Shown: in pieces, positions 25,890 through 35,064 of the stretch
Numbering within the stretch: the stretch's first letter is position 1
How the letters are laid out: each line of letters opens with the position of its first letter
From: Bacillota bacterium
GTDB taxonomy: Bacteria > Bacillota > Clostridia > Acetivibrionales > Acetivibrionaceae
Assembly (NCBI GenBank): GCA_023398495.1
Contig: JAEWSG010000206.1
Coordinates: 14,574 to 78,573, forward strand
Reading direction: 5' to 3'
Length of the DNA stretch: 64,000 nt
Translations under genes and position numbers: made by a program
The notes under the pieces: generated by a model
What the model was told of the DNA's origin: nothing
The model's database searches: none
Seen by the model: the letters and a program-made list of their open reading frames with translations, nothing else

Positions 25890-28730
25890 GTGAATAGTCT
25901 AAAGAGAAGTTATTTTTTTATTTGCTGTATTTTAATCGTATGTTTTTGTTTAAACTTAAATTGCTCATTGGGGGCTGAAGAGACGATAATAAGCAGTCAG
26001 GAGCAGGAGTATGAATTTGTTGGACAGGTATTGAATCCTGATGGTACGCCTTTTAAGCCTTCAGAAAATTCATATGTTACAGTTGTTCTGGAAGTTAAGT
26101 CGACCGAAATTATAGAGTATACGACTAATGTCAAGGATGATGGTACATACATTATTCCAGTTGATAATCACTATGGAAGTGAATACACAATTACTGCCTA
26201 TGCAAGAGGTCTTGAAAATCCTTACGCATCATCGTATGTGATGGAAGGAAGAGTTAACAGTTACTGTGTGGAACATCAAATAAGACTTATGATTCCAGTG
26301 GTGGAAGGTAGAGTATTGGATCCTGAGGGCAAGCTTCTTGATGATTACACAGGTGTAACAGTTTCAATATGGTTGCCAAACGAGAGATGGCCAATGAGTA
26401 CTAGAACATCAGCTATGGTAAATGAGGATGGCTCGTATAAAATTGGATCTTTTCATTTTTATGATGATAGTCTTCAGATAAGTGCTCATATTGATTATGA
26501 AAAAAACCCTGAAAATGAGTTTGCTGATGGTCAGGAGATTTTTGAAAGGGATAATTTATGGGGAAGTGCTGTACATAGAGATATAAGACTTACAAAACCT
26601 ATTTTGAAGGGCAGGGTATATAATTCAGATGGTACGCCTTTCAATCCCAAAAAACATCAAATGTATGAAATCATTACTGAGCCAATAGGTGGTTTTAGTA
26701 ATGGAAGGGTTTTTAACACGGTTATTGATGACAGGGGCTTTTATAGGCTGGGAGGAGATATTGTACCTGGTACTTCGTTTGTGATACGGGGTTACTTTAC
26801 TACGAAAATAGGCACTGTTGTCTCTAGTGCATATTATAAGACTTCTATTATTCCAAAAACAATTAAAGTTTCAGATAACATTACGCAAAATGTAGATTTG
26901 TTTTTTGGAGAGCCAATTACTGAGAACTTTAGTTTTTCAAAAGAAGTCAAAACTCTTAATAATAGTACATATTCATTTTTTGGCCAAGATGTGCCGTATT
27001 GTTATTCAAAACATGGGAGAAAGATTGAAGGTCAGGAGAGTACCAAGTTTATTATTGATGAACCAATTCGTATTTCAAATTCAACTGATATTGAATTCTC
27101 AAATATCAATTTTACTTCATCTGCCGGTCAACTTTCATCCATTGTGAAATGTGAAAATTCTACTAATATTATTTTTAGGAACTGCGAATTTTCGGATGTA
27201 TATTCCGTTGTGAAAAATGACAATCGTTACAAGAATTCAAATATAAGCATTAGTTTTATAAACTGTAAGATTCAGAATATTTACGGTGATGTTTTTGCAT
27301 TGAAAGAAAATGATGCAATATATTTGAAAGAATGTGAAATATCAAATTGTGCAAGTTTAACAAATATTCCAGATGCTATTTATGATGAAGGAAATAATGA
27401 AATAGCTGATATTGGTCCTGAAAAATGTGGGGCTCTGATAAGCGGAAATGTATTCAATACTGAGGGGTCTTTATATTTTCCTGAATATGATTATAATAAA
27501 ACCGTAGTTGTATTTGAAAATATTGAAACTAAAAGGGTTTATGCTGTAGAAGTTAATAACGCTGAATATGCAGTAAAAGAAGGTATTCCTGATGGTCGCT
27601 ACAGGGTTTTATACAAACAAACGGAGGACTATATAAGAGGCATTGATACAGGCATTATCGTGAACATAGATAGAAATATATCTACAGTTCAGGATATCTG
27701 CATTAATCCTAAAAATGTTAGTATTAATATTAACCTTTTGGACACTAGCGGTGATATATTTAAATATTGGAAGTTTGAAAATGTGTGTAAAAGTGTTGCC
27801 AAAGTGTTTGTTTATAATGATGGCGGAAAGTTTTTTGAAACCGAATTGAATAATTATATAAATTTTGAGTGTGAGCTTCCTGAAGGTGACTATATGGTCA
27901 AAGTGGAATGGTATTTTGTTGATAAGCTTTTGGGAATATCAGAACCCTTTGATATATCTGTTGGAGATGAAAGTGTTGTAATTAGCAAAAATGTTCAATT
28001 GAAGCCCGTAATATACAACGCTGCTTTTGTTGGAGACGGTTGGATTCAAAACACAAAGACTGGGCATTATTATAAAAATACTAATGGTTATTCTAAAGAA
28101 TTTGAAAAGAATGAAGAACAAGCAAATGAGCTTGGAGGACACCTGGTAACCATAAATAATCAGGAAGAAAATGAATGGCTTGATTCAATATGGGGGAATG
28201 TTGCAGAAACTTACTGGATTGGTTATTATTACGATGAATCTTCAGGTGACTGGAAATGGACAAGCAACCAAGAAGCAGAATTTACAAACTGGTATGAAAA
28301 GTGTGGTTTTAGACAACCGAGTGGGGATGAAAAGGGTACTTTGTTCAATGTGTCTTATACACCATACTCATGGGAAGGGCATGAGTCAGGAAAGTGGAGT
28401 TCTTTAAATGAATTCAGTAATTGGTGCTTTAATGGGATAATTGAAGTAGACAATTTGGTAACTGAGACGGCAATGCCAACACCCACCCCAATTGTAACAC
28501 CAACATCAACACATTCATCGATAATAATGGGTGACGTAAATTCTAACGGTAAATTTAATTCGATCGACTTTGCATTAATGAGACAATTTTTACTTGGGAA
28601 GATTGATAGATTTTCAACAGAAGATGGCTTAATTGCTGCAGATGTAAATAAAGATAATAAGGTGAATTCAATTGATTTTGCATTAATGAGACAATACTTG
28701 TTAGGTATTATAACTGAATTTCACAGCTAG
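25890..28730 (+). CDS. Secreted multidomain protein: beta-helix, C-type lectin, dockerin
   Basis: 946 residues from GTG 25890 after GGGGGGAG. Order: signal peptide (1-29); three regulatory-like beta domains that each begin G-V-L/Y-N/D-P/S-D/E-G (about 43, 135, 245); a parallel beta-helix-like stretch rich in Asn and Cys (370-510); a fourth such domain near 530; a C-type lectin domain (about 710-855; YWIGYYYDESSGDWKWTS); a TPTPIVTPT linker; a type I dockerin (880-946) with repeats DVNSNGKFNSIDF and DVNKDNKVNSIDF. It should bind a cohesin of the scaffoldin and may bind or cleave plant-wall sugars; no catalytic residues are certain. A (TCTA)3 run lies upstream. Confidence 0.88.
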   Translation: MNSLKRSYFFICCILIVCFCLNLNCSLGAEETIISSQEQEYEFVGQVLNPDGTPFKPSENSYVTVVLEVKSTEIIEYTTNVKDDGTYIIPVDNHYGSEYTITAYARGLENPYASSYVMEGRVNSYCVEHQIRLMIPVVEGRVLDPEGKLLDDYTGVTVSIWLPNERWPMSTRTSAMVNEDGSYKIGSFHFYDDSLQISAHIDYEKNPENEFADGQEIFERDNLWGSAVHRDIRLTKPILKGRVYNSDGTPFNPKKHQMYEIITEPIGGFSNGRVFNTVIDDRGFYRLGGDIVPGTSFVIRGYFTTKIGTVVSSAYYKTSIIPKTIKVSDNITQNVDLFFGEPITENFSFSKEVKTLNNSTYSFFGQDVPYCYSKHGRKIEGQESTKFIIDEPIRISNSTDIEFSNINFTSSAGQLSSIVKCENSTNIIFRNCEFSDVYSVVKNDNRYKNSNISISFINCKIQNIYGDVFALKENDAIYLKECEISNCASLTNIPDAIYDEGNNEIADIGPEKCGALISGNVFNTEGSLYFPEYDYNKTVVVFENIETKRVYAVEVNNAEYAVKEGIPDGRYRVLYKQTEDYIRGIDTGIIVNIDRNISTVQDICINPKNVSININLLDTSGDIFKYWKFENVCKSVAKVFVYNDGGKFFETELNNYINFECELPEGDYMVKVEWYFVDKLLGISEPFDISVGDESVVISKNVQLKPVIYNAAFVGDGWIQNTKTGHYYKNTNGYSKEFEKNEEQANELGGHLVTINNQEENEWLDSIWGNVAETYWIGYYYDESSGDWKWTSNQEAEFTNWYEKCGFRQPSGDEKGTLFNVSYTPYSWEGHESGKWSSLNEFSNWCFNGIIEVDNLVTETAMPTPTPIVTPTSTHSSIIMGDVNSNGKFNSIDFALMRQFLLGKIDRFSTEDGLIAADVNKDNKVNSIDFALMRQYLLGIITEFHS

Positions 28731-28798
28731 CTTGATACATACAGATTAAGTGCATGTGAGGAAACAGAGGTCAGGAGTGCTTTAAAGATTAAATACAA

Positions 28799-28846
28799 GA
28801 TATTCCCCAGCAATTGATTATTGTTGGGGAATATCCATTGTTTTTT
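28799..28846. terminator. Terminator between convergent genes
   Basis: A 15-pair stem (28799-28813 with 28821-28835, one G-T) and a T-run on the plus strand (TTGTTTTTTG). On the minus strand it ends in an A-rich stretch, so it mainly serves the dockerin gene. Confidence 0.85.
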
Positions 28847-28860
28847 GCAGTTATGCTTGT

Positions 28861-29403
28861 TTAATTGCATCTGCCTCTTCCGCCGCCCATTTTGTTGCCG
28901 CGGCCAAATCCTCTAGAACCACCCATGTTACAACCGCCGTTACCTCTGTTTTGTCCTGAACCTGTTCCGTCACAGTTTGAAATGTTTTCTGTAATTCTTT
29001 CTTTTATAGCTTCTCCCTGCTCGGCAGAGATATAGCCACTGTTTACTTTTTCGTCAATTAATTCATTTCTCTCGTTGAGAAGTTCTTGTTTGTATTCATC
29101 AAGAGTAATTCCGTTTTCCTGAGCTACTTGTGCATACGTTTTGCCATCCTCTTTTAATGCTACAGCTTCTTGAAGAGATATGTTCATTTTTTTTGCAAGT
29201 ATAGATGCGGGGATAAGCTTTCCGTATCCTATGCCATCTGCACGAGCTGCTGCAACTTCATCGCTGCTGAATCCTGTCACTTTTGATATGACAGAATCAA
29301 TTGTATTTGGTGTAGTGCTTGTGTCGGCACTAGCTGCAAATACAGTTAAAGAAGAAATTGCTACTGAAGCGGTTACTAAACTTACAATTAAAAATCTTTT
29401 CAT
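28861..29403 (-). CDS. Secreted DUF2680-like protein with Gly/Arg-rich tail
   Basis: 180 residues with a clear signal peptide (MKRFLIVSLVTASVAISS, cut near AFA|AS). The middle has helices like the DUF2680/YckD family (LDEYKQELLNERNELIDEKV, SAEQGEAIKERI). The C-terminal 40 residues are Gly, Arg, Asn and Cys rich (GGSRGFGRGNKMGGGRG). AAAGGAATG precedes the ATG. It is divergent from the two-component operon at 29617, which may control it or sense what it binds; role unknown. Confidence 0.75.
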   Translation of the reverse strand: MKRFLIVSLVTASVAISSLTVFAASADTSTTPNTIDSVISKVTGFSSDEVAAARADGIGYGKLIPASILAKKMNISLQEAVALKEDGKTYAQVAQENGITLDEYKQELLNERNELIDEKVNSGYISAEQGEAIKERITENISNCDGTGSGQNRGNGGCNMGGSRGFGRGNKMGGGRGRCN

Positions 29404-29616
29404 TTAAATCATTCCTTTCGAAGTTTATTTATTTTATATTTTAAGTATAGCAATCAGATATGTGAGAATTTTGATGAAAATGTGATAGAAGTATGAAATT
29501 TTATTAACTATTGCTGTGTATATTCTTTTTTAGGAATATGTCCGATATAATTTCAGATACAGTGGTTGTACTTGTGGGTATAATATAATAAATTAATAAC
29601 ACAAAGGTGATTAATA

Positions 29617-30309
29617 ATGGCAAAAGAAAAAATTCTCATAGTTGATGATGAAGACAGAATAAGGAATATGATAACAGAATATATTGAGCCTGAGAACTTT
29701 GATATAGATGAGGCTGATGATGGTAAGTCGGCACTGGTGCTGTTTGAAAGCAATGATTATTCAGTAATTGTTATGGATGTAATGATGCCTGAAATGGACG
29801 GTTGGACAGCAGTAAGGGAAATAAGAAGAACCTCACAAGTACCGATTATAATGCTTTCGGCCAGGGGAGAAGAGTATGATAAGGTTTTCGGGTTTGAACT
29901 TGGAGTGGATGATTATTTGGTAAAGCCGTTTAGTCTTAGAGAACTGCTTTACAGAATAAAGGCAATTATCAGAAGAACATCAGCTACAGAAGCTTCAAAT
30001 AAGGGGACAAAGCCGGTAAAAATTGAAGGTTTGTACATAGACTTTGATTCTAGAAAAGTCAAAGTAAATGATGAAGAGGTTACTCTCACGCCAAAAGAAT
30101 ATGAACTACTCAGCTTTTTTATTAAAAATCAGAATAGGGTATTTTCAAGAGAACAGCTTTTAGATAAGGTCTGGGGATACGAATTTGCAGGGGATTACAG
30201 GACTGTTGATACCCATATAAAAATGCTCAGAGAAAGCATTAAGGAGTACAGAAAATTTATAATAACAGTATGGGGAACAGGATACAAGTTTGAAATTGGA
30301 GGGAAATAA
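29617..30309 (+). CDS. OmpR-family response regulator
   Basis: 230 residues: receiver domain 1-120 with acidic pocket DDED at 10-13, phosphoacceptor aspartate at 54 (VMDVMMPEMDG) and LVKPFSLREL, then an OmpR-type winged helix (LTPKEYELLSFFI, SREQLLDKVWGYEF, VDTHIKMLRESI, WGTGYKFE). It overlaps the kinase start by one base (TAATG), so the pair is co-translated. Targets unknown; the adjacent secreted DUF2680-like gene is a candidate. Confidence 0.96.
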   Translation: MAKEKILIVDDEDRIRNMITEYIEPENFDIDEADDGKSALVLFESNDYSVIVMDVMMPEMDGWTAVREIRRTSQVPIIMLSARGEEYDKVFGFELGVDDYLVKPFSLRELLYRIKAIIRRTSATEASNKGTKPVKIEGLYIDFDSRKVKVNDEEVTLTPKEYELLSFFIKNQNRVFSREQLLDKVWGYEFAGDYRTVDTHIKMLRESIKEYRKFIITVWGTGYKFEIGGK

Positions 30310-31700
30310 TGAAAAGTCTTGCTGTAAAGCTTTGGCTGGGAATGATTTTATTGGTGGCGGTGACGCTACTACTTGTGTGGCTTTTTCAGATTGTATTCCT
30401 TGAAAAATACTATCAGCAGGCAAGAATTGACGAAGTGGTAAAGAAGACAGTTTCTATTACTGAGGAGATGGATAAAACTAACTTTATAGAGCTAAATGAA
30501 GGGCTGGAGAAGATTTCAGTTAATTATAATGCTATGATTGACATATTTGATGCAAAGGGGAATATCAATCCGGTAGGTGAGTTTGCTTCTATGCCTATGT
30601 TCAGAAATGTAGCTTTAAACATGTTGCCGGATATATTAAAAGGAGATATTAAAACTGAACGAACTGTTCATCCAAGGTTTAACAGTGAATATGCCTTAAT
30701 TGGGATTCCTGTTAAAGCAAATAGCAATTTATTGGTAGGAATTATAGTTTACTTACCTCTTAATCCTGTAAGGGAGACGGCTGCACTGTTGAAGAAACAG
30801 CTTATATATGTTTCTGTACTGGTTCTCCTTTCTTCAATTGCAATTTCCTATTATTTATCAAGAATGTTTGCAAATCCTATATTAAAAATTAATGCTGCAG
30901 CAGAGAAAATGGCATCCGGGGATCTAGCAGTTAAGCTTGACATAAGATCTGAAGATGAAATTGGAAGGCTTGCGGCAACTATGAATTTTCTCGCATTTGA
31001 ACTTTCAAAGATTGACCAGCTTAGAAAAGATCTCATCGCAAACATATCCCATGAACTAAGAACACCCCTTAGCCTTATAAAGGGGTATGCAGAAACAATC
31101 AGGGATGTAACCGGAGAAGCTAAAGAAAAACGTTTGAAGCAGTTGGGAATTATCATTGACGAATCAGAAAGGCTTGGAAAGATAGTGGATGATATATTAA
31201 ACCTGTCTCAAATGCAATCGGGATATTTTGCATTGAATATGGAAGGCTTCCGAATTGACAGAACACTCGATAGAGTAATGAGCAGGTACGAGCTTATAGC
31301 AGAGAAGCTGAGAATAAAAATGGATTTTGTGAATCCAGGCCATTTGATGGTTTTAGGAGATGAAAACAGGATTGAACAGGTTTTGTATAATTTAATGAAT
31401 AATGCCCTAAACCATACACCGGAGGAGGGTTTGATAACGGTTAAGGCATTGGAAAAAGAAGGTTTTGTGAAAGTAGAAATATCTGATACAGGTTCAGGTA
31501 TTTCTCAGGAAGATTTAAAACACATATGGGACAGGTATTATAAGGTTGAAAAGTCAGGTGTTAAAAGGCATATTGGCACAGGTCTCGGACTTGCGATAGT
31601 CAAAAGCATTCTTGAATCCCATAACAGCATATTTGGAGTGATCAGCAAAGAAGGCCAAGGAACTACTTTCTGGTTTGAACTGCCTGAAGTGAAAGACTAA
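30309..31700 (+). CDS. Membrane sensor histidine kinase
   Basis: 463 residues: transmembrane helix about 7-28, extracytoplasmic sensor region about 29-155, second helix about 157-178, HAMP linker (INAAAEKMASGDLAVK), HisKA with phosphorylated His in NISHELRTPLSL, and HATPase with N-box NALNHTPEEG, G1 DTGSGIS and G2 GTGLGLAIV. Partner of the response regulator it overlaps. The sensor region resembles nothing I can name, so the signal is unknown; cell-envelope stress is typical of this architecture. Confidence 0.95.
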   Translation: MKSLAVKLWLGMILLVAVTLLLVWLFQIVFLEKYYQQARIDEVVKKTVSITEEMDKTNFIELNEGLEKISVNYNAMIDIFDAKGNINPVGEFASMPMFRNVALNMLPDILKGDIKTERTVHPRFNSEYALIGIPVKANSNLLVGIIVYLPLNPVRETAALLKKQLIYVSVLVLLSSIAISYYLSRMFANPILKINAAAEKMASGDLAVKLDIRSEDEIGRLAATMNFLAFELSKIDQLRKDLIANISHELRTPLSLIKGYAETIRDVTGEAKEKRLKQLGIIIDESERLGKIVDDILNLSQMQSGYFALNMEGFRIDRTLDRVMSRYELIAEKLRIKMDFVNPGHLMVLGDENRIEQVLYNLMNNALNHTPEEGLITVKALEKEGFVKVEISDTGSGISQEDLKHIWDRYYKVEKSGVKRHIGTGLGLAIVKSILESHNSIFGVISKEGQGTTFWFELPEVKD

Positions 31701-31819
31701 AATTGGGCACATAGATGTTGCTGTGGATTAATAACTTTATAGGTAACAAATTTCAAATTAGTAAAAATTAATATTGATAAGATGAAATAATGCTGTTAAA
31801 ATATATATGTTAAAGTTTT

Positions 31820-31895
31820 CGGGGTATAGCGCAGATGGTAGCGCGCTTGGTTCGGGACCAAGAGGCCTGGAGTTCAAATCTCCATACTCCGACCA
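31820..31895 (+). tRNA. tRNA-Pro, anticodon CGG
   Basis: Cloverleaf is complete: acceptor stem CGGGGTA with TACTCCG (one G-T), D arm GCGCAGATGGTAGCGC, anticodon arm CTTGG-TTCGGGA-CCAAG giving anticodon CGG, T arm TGGAG-TTCAAAT-CTCCA, discriminator A and an encoded CCA. It ends 48 bases before the converging defence-like operon. Confidence 0.95.
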
Positions 31896-31898
31896 AGT

Positions 31899-31938
31899 AA
31901 TCCCAAGGGTTTCATTATAAGACCCAAGGGATTTTTTT
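31899..31938 (+). terminator. Terminator after tRNA-Pro
   Basis: AATCCC / GGGATT and inner GGGT / ACCC stems around ATTATAA, followed by seven T. Confidence 0.8.
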
Positions 31939-31943
31939 GATAT

Positions 31944-32549
31944 TTAGTAGTCGACATCTTTAGTGAGTGAGTATTTCTTCTTTTTGTATAAAACCTTTCC
32001 GAACTCGTCTCTGGCTGATACAATCTTAATTATTCTTTCGGGTGCTATTGATTTTGACAAGACAATCTGTTGGTCTTCGAAAATAAACTCCATAAACCCA
32101 ACGTCTTTTGTGACACTACTATAGATCTTTGGGTCTTTCTGCAGTTCCTGCTTAGCCATATCAATAAACTTATCACTTGCCAAGTGGTGTTGAAGAATAT
32201 CCTCATATCCATTGATTCTTTCACCGATTCGCCAAAGTACAGACTCCTTAATCTCATTCTCCAACTGGGTTACTGTATTAATAGGCATTTCAAACTTGTC
32301 ACGGCTTGTATGTCCGATAAAATGACCAAAATAACAGGGCATGTCTTCCTCGGTAACCCTAAAAATAAACCCATTGTATTGTTTACGGTTTCTTCTAAAA
32401 CAAAATTGATTAAAGGCTTTTACCCACCAAGCATCAACAGTATGTATTCCGGTCAGCGGAAAACAATAAACTCCATTCCTGGCTTTCCTTATTCCATTAC
32501 GCAAAATATTTTTTGTGTTGCTCACAGGGGACCAATGTATAGCAAGCAT
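31944..32549 (-). CDS. Unknown protein, last gene of the RloA/RloB operon
   Basis: 201 residues from ATG 32549, 7 bases after AAGGAG (32557-32562). An upstream in-frame start at 32624 overlaps another frame and has no binding site. The start reads LAIHWSPVSNTKNILRNGI then GVYCFPLTG, a pattern (His near the start, NILxNGI, GVYxFP) that recalls ADP-ribosyltransferase-fold proteins, but that is only an impression. No signal peptide or membrane helix. Being last in an RloA/RloB operon, it may be an effector or a regulator. Family not recognised. Confidence 0.7.
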   Translation of the reverse strand: MLAIHWSPVSNTKNILRNGIRKARNGVYCFPLTGIHTVDAWWVKAFNQFCFRRNRKQYNGFIFRVTEEDMPCYFGHFIGHTSRDKFEMPINTVTQLENEIKESVLWRIGERINGYEDILQHHLASDKFIDMAKQELQKDPKIYSSVTKDVGFMEFIFEDQQIVLSKSIAPERIIKIVSARDEFGKVLYKKKKYSLTKDVDY

Positions 32550-32571
32550 AGAATTACTCCTTATATGACCT

Positions 32572-32745
32572 CTATTTAAAGAATAGAAATCTTCTTTTCT
32601 TTGGTTTTTGATACATAATCCCAAAATTATTTATTTCAACTCTGTTTGCATGCTTTCTATTGTCCTCGTACTCATATGTATACGTTATAGCAATTTCTCC
32701 AGATTTCAAAAATCTTAATATCCTAAGTGCCTCAAATTCAATCGT
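32572..32745 (-). CDS. Possible 57-residue protein with ACG start
   Basis: An open frame between rloB and the 201-residue gene with no ATG, GTG or TTG near its 5' end. ACG at 32745 lies 6-7 bases after AAAGGGA (32752-32758), the best placed initiation site. The product would read TIEFEALRILRFLKSG then ITYTYEYEDN and a basic end. It begins 11 bases after the rloB stop and ends 22 bases before the next start, filling the operon gap exactly. It may equally be a decayed gene or contain a base error at the start. Confidence 0.4.
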   Translation of the reverse strand, partial: TIEFEALRILRFLKSGEIAITYTYEYEDNRKHANRVEINNFGIMYQKPKKRRFLFFK

Positions 32746-32756
32746 GATACATCCCT

Positions 32757-33407
32757 TTAAGAAATTTCTGCCATAAATTGTTCAATTAGTTCATGAACAT
32801 TGGTGAAGGGATTCATTTGTTCAATGTCTCTGCCAATAGTCTTTCCTGCACTCCTGTATATTTCAGTAAGTTCAGTAGCATTCCTAATTGCTTCCTCAAT
32901 ATTGCCTTGTTGAATGATTTCTCGAATAATGCCCGCATCAGCCTTACTATAGCCATTTGCAAGATATTCGGAAAGCTTTTCGTATATTTTCCTTTTCGTA
33001 AGCTTTACATTGACAATCTCAAAGTGCATTAGCAACCAGATTTCAAAAAGGTAATTTGACACTAATAACACATATTCTCTTTCAGATGCTTGCATTTCAC
33101 TTATTACTGTTTTTATGGATTTGGGGGCATCACAGTCAAAAATCAAGCTCTTTTTGTAATTAAGATATTTTCTATTGTTTTCCTCCTGAGTTAAAAATTC
33201 CTCTGCAAACTTTAGGACCTTTTTAGCATTTCCATTAGCCGATTCTGTTTCAACACGAACATCAGTGAATTTATTCTTGTTAATAATGTTAATGAAATAG
33301 TCCAGATAATGCTTCTCTGTCATGCCCTCGCAAAATATAATTTGTTTACCAATATTCACCTTTTTAATGGCTTTTTTACGCTCTGGTGATAAAATTGTCT
33401 TGCCCAT
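32757..33407 (-). CDS. rloB: RloB-family TOPRIM protein
   Basis: 216 residues with TOPRIM features: IIFCEGMTEKHYLDYF (acidic residue 27), IFDCDAP (aspartates 91 and 93), and the RloB C-terminal pattern SNYLFEIWLLMHF then MNPFTNVHELIE. These are predicted metal-dependent nucleases that pair with an AAA/ABC-type ATPase in phage-defence loci (AbiL-like, relatives of OLD). Its ATG directly abuts the rloA stop (TAAATG), with GGGGTGA inside rloA as binding site, so translation is coupled. Confidence 0.88.
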   Translation of the reverse strand: MGKTILSPERKKAIKKVNIGKQIIFCEGMTEKHYLDYFINIINKNKFTDVRVETESANGNAKKVLKFAEEFLTQEENNRKYLNYKKSLIFDCDAPKSIKTVISEMQASEREYVLLVSNYLFEIWLLMHFEIVNVKLTKRKIYEKLSEYLANGYSKADAGIIREIIQQGNIEEAIRNATELTEIYRSAGKTIGRDIEQMNPFTNVHELIEQFMAEIS

Positions 33408-34673
33408 TTATTCGTCACCCCAGATTTCATCATAGTTAAATATGGGAATGGCTCCGTATTTTCCTTGTAAATAATCTTTGTTAAATGTGGCATCCTCTCT
33501 TACCTTCAAGTCAGATAGTGCGTAAATGCGGGATACACCCTTGTCATCTTTGTCTATAAAAATAACCTCATCACGCCTGAACTGATCTTTATTTAACAAA
33601 GAAATGTCATGAGTCGTAAATATAAGTTGTGCTTTTTTGTTACTACTTGATTGAAAAATGTCAACGATAAGTTTTGTAAGCAATGGGTGTAGTCTAGCAG
33701 ACATTTCATCCACAATGAATACGCCACCCTGCTCAGTCATATCAATAATATCCTGTATATATGAAAGAAATCTTAATGTACCAGTTGACTCTTGATTTAA
33801 GTCAAAGAGTTCCTTCCTAATAACTGCTCCAGTATCGTTATAAACGTTGTGTATGGTTTTAACAATCTTTTGAACTTTCTCTTTACCAGTTTTGGGATCT
33901 AATATATTTTTGGATTGGACTTCTAACCCTGATATCCCAACGTCAATTTGTTTTAAATACTTTTCAATTTTGTTTTTATACTTTTTATTGCTATATAGCT
34001 TACTATTGATTCTGGCAGAACCGCCAAGTTTTTTTATACTAGCTTCAAGAAATATTTCTAAATGCACATTATATTCTCTTTCGAAAAAGTCGGTGAAATC
34101 TTGTAGGAGATTCTTTTTACTGTCCTCTTCAAGGAAGTACTCAAGCACAGATAGGTATAATCGCTCTGTGGGCACCTTATTATAAACTTTTAACTGCTTT
34201 TCGTATTTTTTTCCATATTCAATAGTATCTCTTTTTCGATAGAATACATTTTGATTATCTATATCGTACCATTCGGTTAAAACAGTATTCCTTGTACACT
34301 CAAAACCATATTGTATTTGCTTGTTGTTATATATAAAAATAATTTCAAATTCAGATATATGATTGGTCTTGTCTGTGAGCGCAAAAGGGTCCAGATCGAT
34401 TTCTTTTGAAACCTCCAAGCTGCTTTCTGCTTCTTCTTTTGTCTTTGAAATAAATTGCTCAAATATATATTTCTCCATAAAAAACATAGCTGCAATTAAA
34501 TTCGATTTCCCTGAGGCATTCGCCCCATAAATAGCCGTAGTCTTTAGTAGTTTTAAGTCATCTGAAATGTGATGTAAATGAGACATATGCTGTTTATATG
34601 TTGTTGCCCTCAAATCTAGAATTACGTCATCTTTTAAAGATGCAAAATTTTTTACTTTGAACATAATTAACAT
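33408..34673 (-). CDS. rloA: RloA-type AAA ATPase, putative anti-phage protein
   Basis: 421 residues of the SMC/ABC-like AAA_15/AAA_21 group: FKVKNFASLKDD at the N-terminus, Walker A GANASGKS at 50-57, a long insertion (about 70-290), signature-like ESTGTLRFLSYIQ, Walker B GGVFIVDEMSARLHP and the H-loop TTHD. AGGAGG lies 6 bases before the ATG. Encoded as the first gene of the operon with rloB. By family it powers or gates the RloB nuclease; the trigger is unknown. Confidence 0.88.
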   Translation of the reverse strand: MLIMFKVKNFASLKDDVILDLRATTYKQHMSHLHHISDDLKLLKTTAIYGANASGKSNLIAAMFFMEKYIFEQFISKTKEEAESSLEVSKEIDLDPFALTDKTNHISEFEIIFIYNNKQIQYGFECTRNTVLTEWYDIDNQNVFYRKRDTIEYGKKYEKQLKVYNKVPTERLYLSVLEYFLEEDSKKNLLQDFTDFFEREYNVHLEIFLEASIKKLGGSARINSKLYSNKKYKNKIEKYLKQIDVGISGLEVQSKNILDPKTGKEKVQKIVKTIHNVYNDTGAVIRKELFDLNQESTGTLRFLSYIQDIIDMTEQGGVFIVDEMSARLHPLLTKLIVDIFQSSSNKKAQLIFTTHDISLLNKDQFRRDEVIFIDKDDKGVSRIYALSDLKVREDATFNKDYLQGKYGAIPIFNYDEIWGDE

Positions 34674-35064
34674 AACATTCCTCCTCTCACTGCCAACATA
34701 TACTATTACAATACATTTTATGTTTCAAAATCCTAAAAGTCAATGTATTTTTCGAAAATTTCGTAATTTATATATTTATATTATAATTATGTCCGGACTT
34801 TATGCTAATATAAACTAAAATTTCTGATTTTGTGCGAATTAAAGTATAAACCTTTCATATTACACGCCTTACTTTTATAATCAACATATGATTATAAGTA
34901 AAAATATTAGCTCTACAGTGCTTACACAGCAATTACGGCATAGAACTATTTTTTTAGATATATTAACAAATCTCTTTTTTGTTCACAAATATCACAACTT
35001 GAAGTATTGAAACAAAATAGTTATAATGCTCTTATAAGACTATTTTTATAACAGGAGGAATCGG
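34674..35064. promoter_or_regulatory. 391-base divergent intergenic region
   Basis: Separates rloA (minus) from the substrate-binding/OmpA gene (plus). It is AT-rich. A hairpin is seen at about 34869-34903 (TTACTT..ATAATCA with TGATTATAAGTAA). For the plus-strand gene, TTGAAG at 34999-35004, a 17-base spacer and TATAAT at 35022-35027 form a good promoter. I see no gene in it and no clear rloA promoter, though several TATAAT-like boxes exist. Confidence 0.65.

Noticed and set aside
31820..31895. tRNA-Pro as attachment site of an integrated element
   Set aside because: I found no integrase gene and saw no second copy of the tRNA 3' end within the window, so integration is not supported.
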